From the NCBI GenBank assembly GCA_024688095.1, contig JAILEJ010000153.1:1-7338 (forward strand): a DNA stretch of 7,338 bases, in the 5' to 3' direction. The notes beneath the pieces are model-generated. The model ran no database searches and was not told the origin of the DNA. It saw only the letters and a program-made list of their open reading frames with translations. Source of the DNA: Butyrivibrio sp. Lineage in GTDB: Bacteria; Bacillota; Clostridia; Lachnospirales; Lachnospiraceae. Position numbers and translations under genes: made by a program. Shown here one piece after another: positions 5,842-7,338 of this stretch. The stretch's first letter is position 1. Each line of letters starts with the position of its first letter.

Positions 5842-6317
5842 ATTTTGATTTTTTGCAGGGCTGCATTTAAAGCGGTTACCTGCTCGGGCTTAATGGAGTT
5901 TCAACATAGCGAATATGCATGTTGTCTTGAGCCTTTCGAGACAAGATGCTACGGGATTACTGCCAGATTGTAAGAGATGCATCCGGCGAGAAATATTCGC
6001 CCCTTATACGTCAGGGAATCGATATCATTTCAGGAAAACTGTCAGAGAAAGTCAGCCTTTCTTTAGTAGCAGAGGAGTTGGGAATAAGCCCTAATTATCT
6101 TTCAACTCTTTTTAAAAAAGAAATTGGAAAATCTTTTACGGATTATCTGACTGAAAAAAGATTAATATATGCAAAACATCTCCTTACATCCACAGACCAG
6201 TCAGTGAGCGAAATTGCAGCGGCCTGTGGCATTCCTGACCAGAATTATTTTGCACGTATTTTTAAGTCAAAAGAAAAAATGACTCCTATACAGTATAGAA
6301 ATAGTTGTAAAAATTAG
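5842..6317 (+). pseudogene. Truncated, frame-disrupted AraC-family regulator
   Basis: An open frame of 123 codons from ATG 5946 encodes little more than the AraC DNA-binding domain. It has the linker MLRDYCQIVRDASGEKYSP (1-19), a first helix-turn-helix LSLVAEELGISPNYLSTLF (38-56), a second, VSEIAAACGIPDQNYFARIF (87-106), and TPIQYR (113-118). Relatives I remember have a longer protein with ...MLRDYC...YSPL in its middle. Upstream the same frame is stopped by TGA at 5928, and ATG 5946 has no real Shine-Dalgarno. In another frame, 5854-5930 reads RAAFKAVTCSGLMEFQHSEY and then ACCLE, spaced much like the R-K-A-A-E...S-S-E-Y-A-x-x-I-E stretch expected just before MLRDYC, but about 10 codons too close. 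I infer a gene that lost its N-terminal half and took a small deletion plus frame change. A translated HTH-only peptide is the alternative. Confidence 0.65.
5922..5944. repeat. Inverted repeat at the frame break of the AraC remnant
   Basis: TTGTCTTGAG (5922-5931) can pair with TTCGAGACAA (5935-5944) around a 3-base loop, 10 pairs with two G-T pairs. It ends just before ATG 5946 and covers the point where the two AraC reading frames change. No T-run follows, so it is not a good terminator. Confidence 0.55.
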
Positions 6318-6377
6318 AAGGATGTACACTTCGCTGTAAATAATGCCTCAATCCATTTTCCTGGAAAAGAATCAATT

Positions 6378-6682
6378 CTACTTTTGACAATGATTATATG
6401 GATAGATTGATCCATGAGATTTAGTCAAGTGGTGTTTGGCAACAATATCTTTGGCAGTATCGTATTCCGGATTATTAGCAAGGAACAGATAATACAGGAA
6501 AACGAAAAGTATAATAGGTTTTGAAGCTATAACAAAATACAAAGATTTATACTTATATTTTCTAACCTGTTTTTTATTGATTTATAAATGGTTTTTATAG
6601 CATTATAGATAATTGAGAGAAAAGCTAAAATTGTAAATAAGCAGTATATTGGATAAAATAAATAAGTATTAATTTTTGTGAA
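6378..6682 (-). pseudogene. Possible decayed small membrane protein gene
   Basis: The 388 bases from 6318 to 6705 hold no intact gene, but two minus-strand frames look coding. The upstream frame (6530-6682) has no ATG and reads a hydrophobic segment, PIYCLFTILAFLSIIYNAIK. The second (6378-6581, ending at TAG 6378-6380) also has no ATG. It reads ASKPIILFVFLYYLFLANN followed by PEYDTAKDIVAKHH. They overlap around an A-run (TTTTTT on the plus strand at 6570-6575), where a one-base slip would join them into about 90 residues with two membrane segments. I do not recognise the family. AT-rich DNA easily gives hydrophobic chance frames, so this is tentative. A further minus frame (ATG near 6416, stop 6314-6316) gives a 33-residue peptide that I cannot assign. 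An inverted repeat ATGGAT/ATCCAT lies at 6398-6415. Confidence 0.3.
6631..6659 (+). promoter_or_regulatory. Promoter of the two-gene membrane protein operon
   Basis: TTGTAA (6631-6636) and TAAAAT (6654-6659) are separated by 17 bases. The predicted leader to the start at 6706 is about 40 bases. No hairpin is evident between promoter and start. Confidence 0.65.
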
Positions 6683-6705
6683 CTAATATGGAATGGTGAG
6701 ATAAG

Positions 6706-7125
6706 ATGAATAACAATCTAAAAGGTAAAGACGAAGAAAAAACTTTTGTTTACGATCGTGATAATCCCGAAAATAATAAATATAAAGAGGATAAAAGAGT
6801 AAAAATTCTGTGCTGGACAGCGTTAATTTGCTGGATTTTAGGACATTTGACATTATTTAATTCAAGCTGGCTTGAATCAATAGTTACAGCCCCCTATGAC
6901 AAAAGCATTGTCCCTATAGCGGGAATGCTCTTTGTTGTGGGACTTGTATTAGCTATAGTTGTAAGGGTCACTTCTCCAAAGAACAAATTTGCTAAAGTTC
7001 TTGTTAATACATTTATAGTAGAGATGATAATAGTTGTTGCGCTTTTCATAATTTTTTTGATTTCCTGCGAGCTTGCACTAAGATCATGTGAGAGTGATTG
7101 TATTGGTTGTCTTGAAATGGGGTGA
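6706..7125 (+). CDS. Small membrane protein with three predicted helices and a cysteine-rich tail, unknown function
   Basis: A 139-residue protein I do not recognise. Residues 1-32 are charged and hydrophilic (Lys, Glu, Asp, Asn) with no signal peptide, so the N-terminus is probably cytoplasmic. Membrane segments lie at about 33-51, 68-88 and 97-121. The 52-67 loop contains SSWLESIVTAPYDKS, and a short basic loop PKNKF separates helices 2 and 3. If the N-terminus is inside, the tail is outside. It carries four cysteines, C121, C128, C132 and C135, in CESDCIGC-type spacing that could form disulphides or bind metal. Two more, C36 and C42, lie in helix 1. The Shine-Dalgarno GGTGAG (6695-6700) is 5 bases from ATG. 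The next gene starts 6 bases after the stop, so they are very likely co-transcribed and may act together. Confidence 0.8.
   Translation: MNNNLKGKDEEKTFVYDRDNPENNKYKEDKRVKILCWTALICWILGHLTLFNSSWLESIVTAPYDKSIVPIAGMLFVVGLVLAIVVRVTSPKNKFAKVLVNTFIVEMIIVVALFIIFLISCELALRSCESDCIGCLEMG
7119..7125 (+). promoter_or_regulatory. Ribosome binding site overlapping the upstream stop codon
   Basis: GGGGTGA includes the TGA stop (7123-7125) of the preceding gene and lies 6 bases before ATG 7132. This arrangement favours translational coupling of the two membrane proteins and fixes the start of the second. Confidence 0.75.
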
Positions 7126-7131
7126 ATATAT

Positions 7132-7338
7132 ATGTATGCGACAATGATTGGGTTATCTTTGATGCTTGGGCTTGGTACATATGCTATTGCTCTTTTAAAA
7201 AAGAATGTCCCAGGAAATATTGCTTTCTATTCAGTATTTCTCGAACTTATTATATCTATTTATATGGCTTTAATGACAACTTATATCCTTTCCGGAGGAA
7301 CAGGATATGGTTTGACCAGTTCTGGTGGAGCAGCAGGA
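7132..7338 (+). CDS. Membrane protein of unknown function, N-terminal part
   Basis: 69 codons are open to the right edge, so the gene is cut off by the window. Residues about 3-22 (ATMIGLSLMLGLGTYAIALL) and 30-53 are predicted membrane helices joined by a short basic loop, KKNVPGN. A glycine-rich stretch, SGGTGYGLTSSGGAAG, follows to the edge and may be an external loop or the start of a low-complexity region. The first helix could also act as an uncleaved signal anchor. The start is well supported by GGGGTGA, which overlaps the stop of the preceding gene. It belongs to the same operon. I do not recognise the family, and nothing visible suggests an enzymatic role. Confidence 0.7.
   Translation, partial: MYATMIGLSLMLGLGTYAIALLKKNVPGNIAFYSVFLELIISIYMALMTTYILSGGTGYGLTSSGGAAG

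Overview
This AT-rich window looks like chromosomal DNA of an anaerobic, low-GC Gram-positive bacterium, most likely a Lachnospiraceae member of the Butyrivibrio/Pseudobutyrivibrio type. That placement is an inference. It rests on a clostridial-type rubrerythrin, strong AAGGAG-type ribosome binding sites, a DUF4349-type lipoprotein, AraC regulators and a PurF variant of a kind I remember from Clostridia and Bacteroidetes. I see no phage genes, transposase, CRISPR array or recognisable RNA gene.

Layout. Positions 1-544 hold the C-terminal end of an NAD(P)-dependent sugar epimerase/reductase-like protein, whose stop codon sits in the loop of a strong terminator. That terminator also serves the convergent rubrerythrin gene (610-1146, minus). 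A 223-base divergent region separates rubrerythrin from a complete AraC-family regulator (1370-2263, plus). The regulator meets a PurF-like gene (2269-3684, minus) tail to tail with only 5 bases between them. Upstream of the PurF-like gene is a region with a good promoter and a 27-base imperfect tandem repeat. Next come a DUF4349-like membrane-anchored lipoprotein (3935-4999, minus), a divergent intergenic region of 318 bases, and a PaaI-type hotdog thioesterase (5318-5773, plus) with its own promoter and terminator.

From about 5840 to 6700 the sequence looks decayed. It holds the DNA-binding end of a second AraC regulator whose upstream part continues only in another frame, then 388 bases with no intact gene but with coding-like stretches on the minus strand. 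The window closes with a good promoter and a tightly spaced pair of unrecognised small membrane protein genes (6706-7125 and 7132 to the edge).

Function. Most genes appear to be independent single units rather than one pathway. Rubrerythrin fits peroxide defence in an anaerobe, and the two membrane proteins are probably one operon. The most notable item is the PurF-like protein. It keeps the PRPP-binding motif and the four cysteines expected to hold a [4Fe-4S] cluster, but it has lost the N-terminal catalytic cysteine and the other glutaminase residues I could align. It therefore probably does not hydrolyse glutamine in the canonical way. I find no convincing new multi-gene system in this window.
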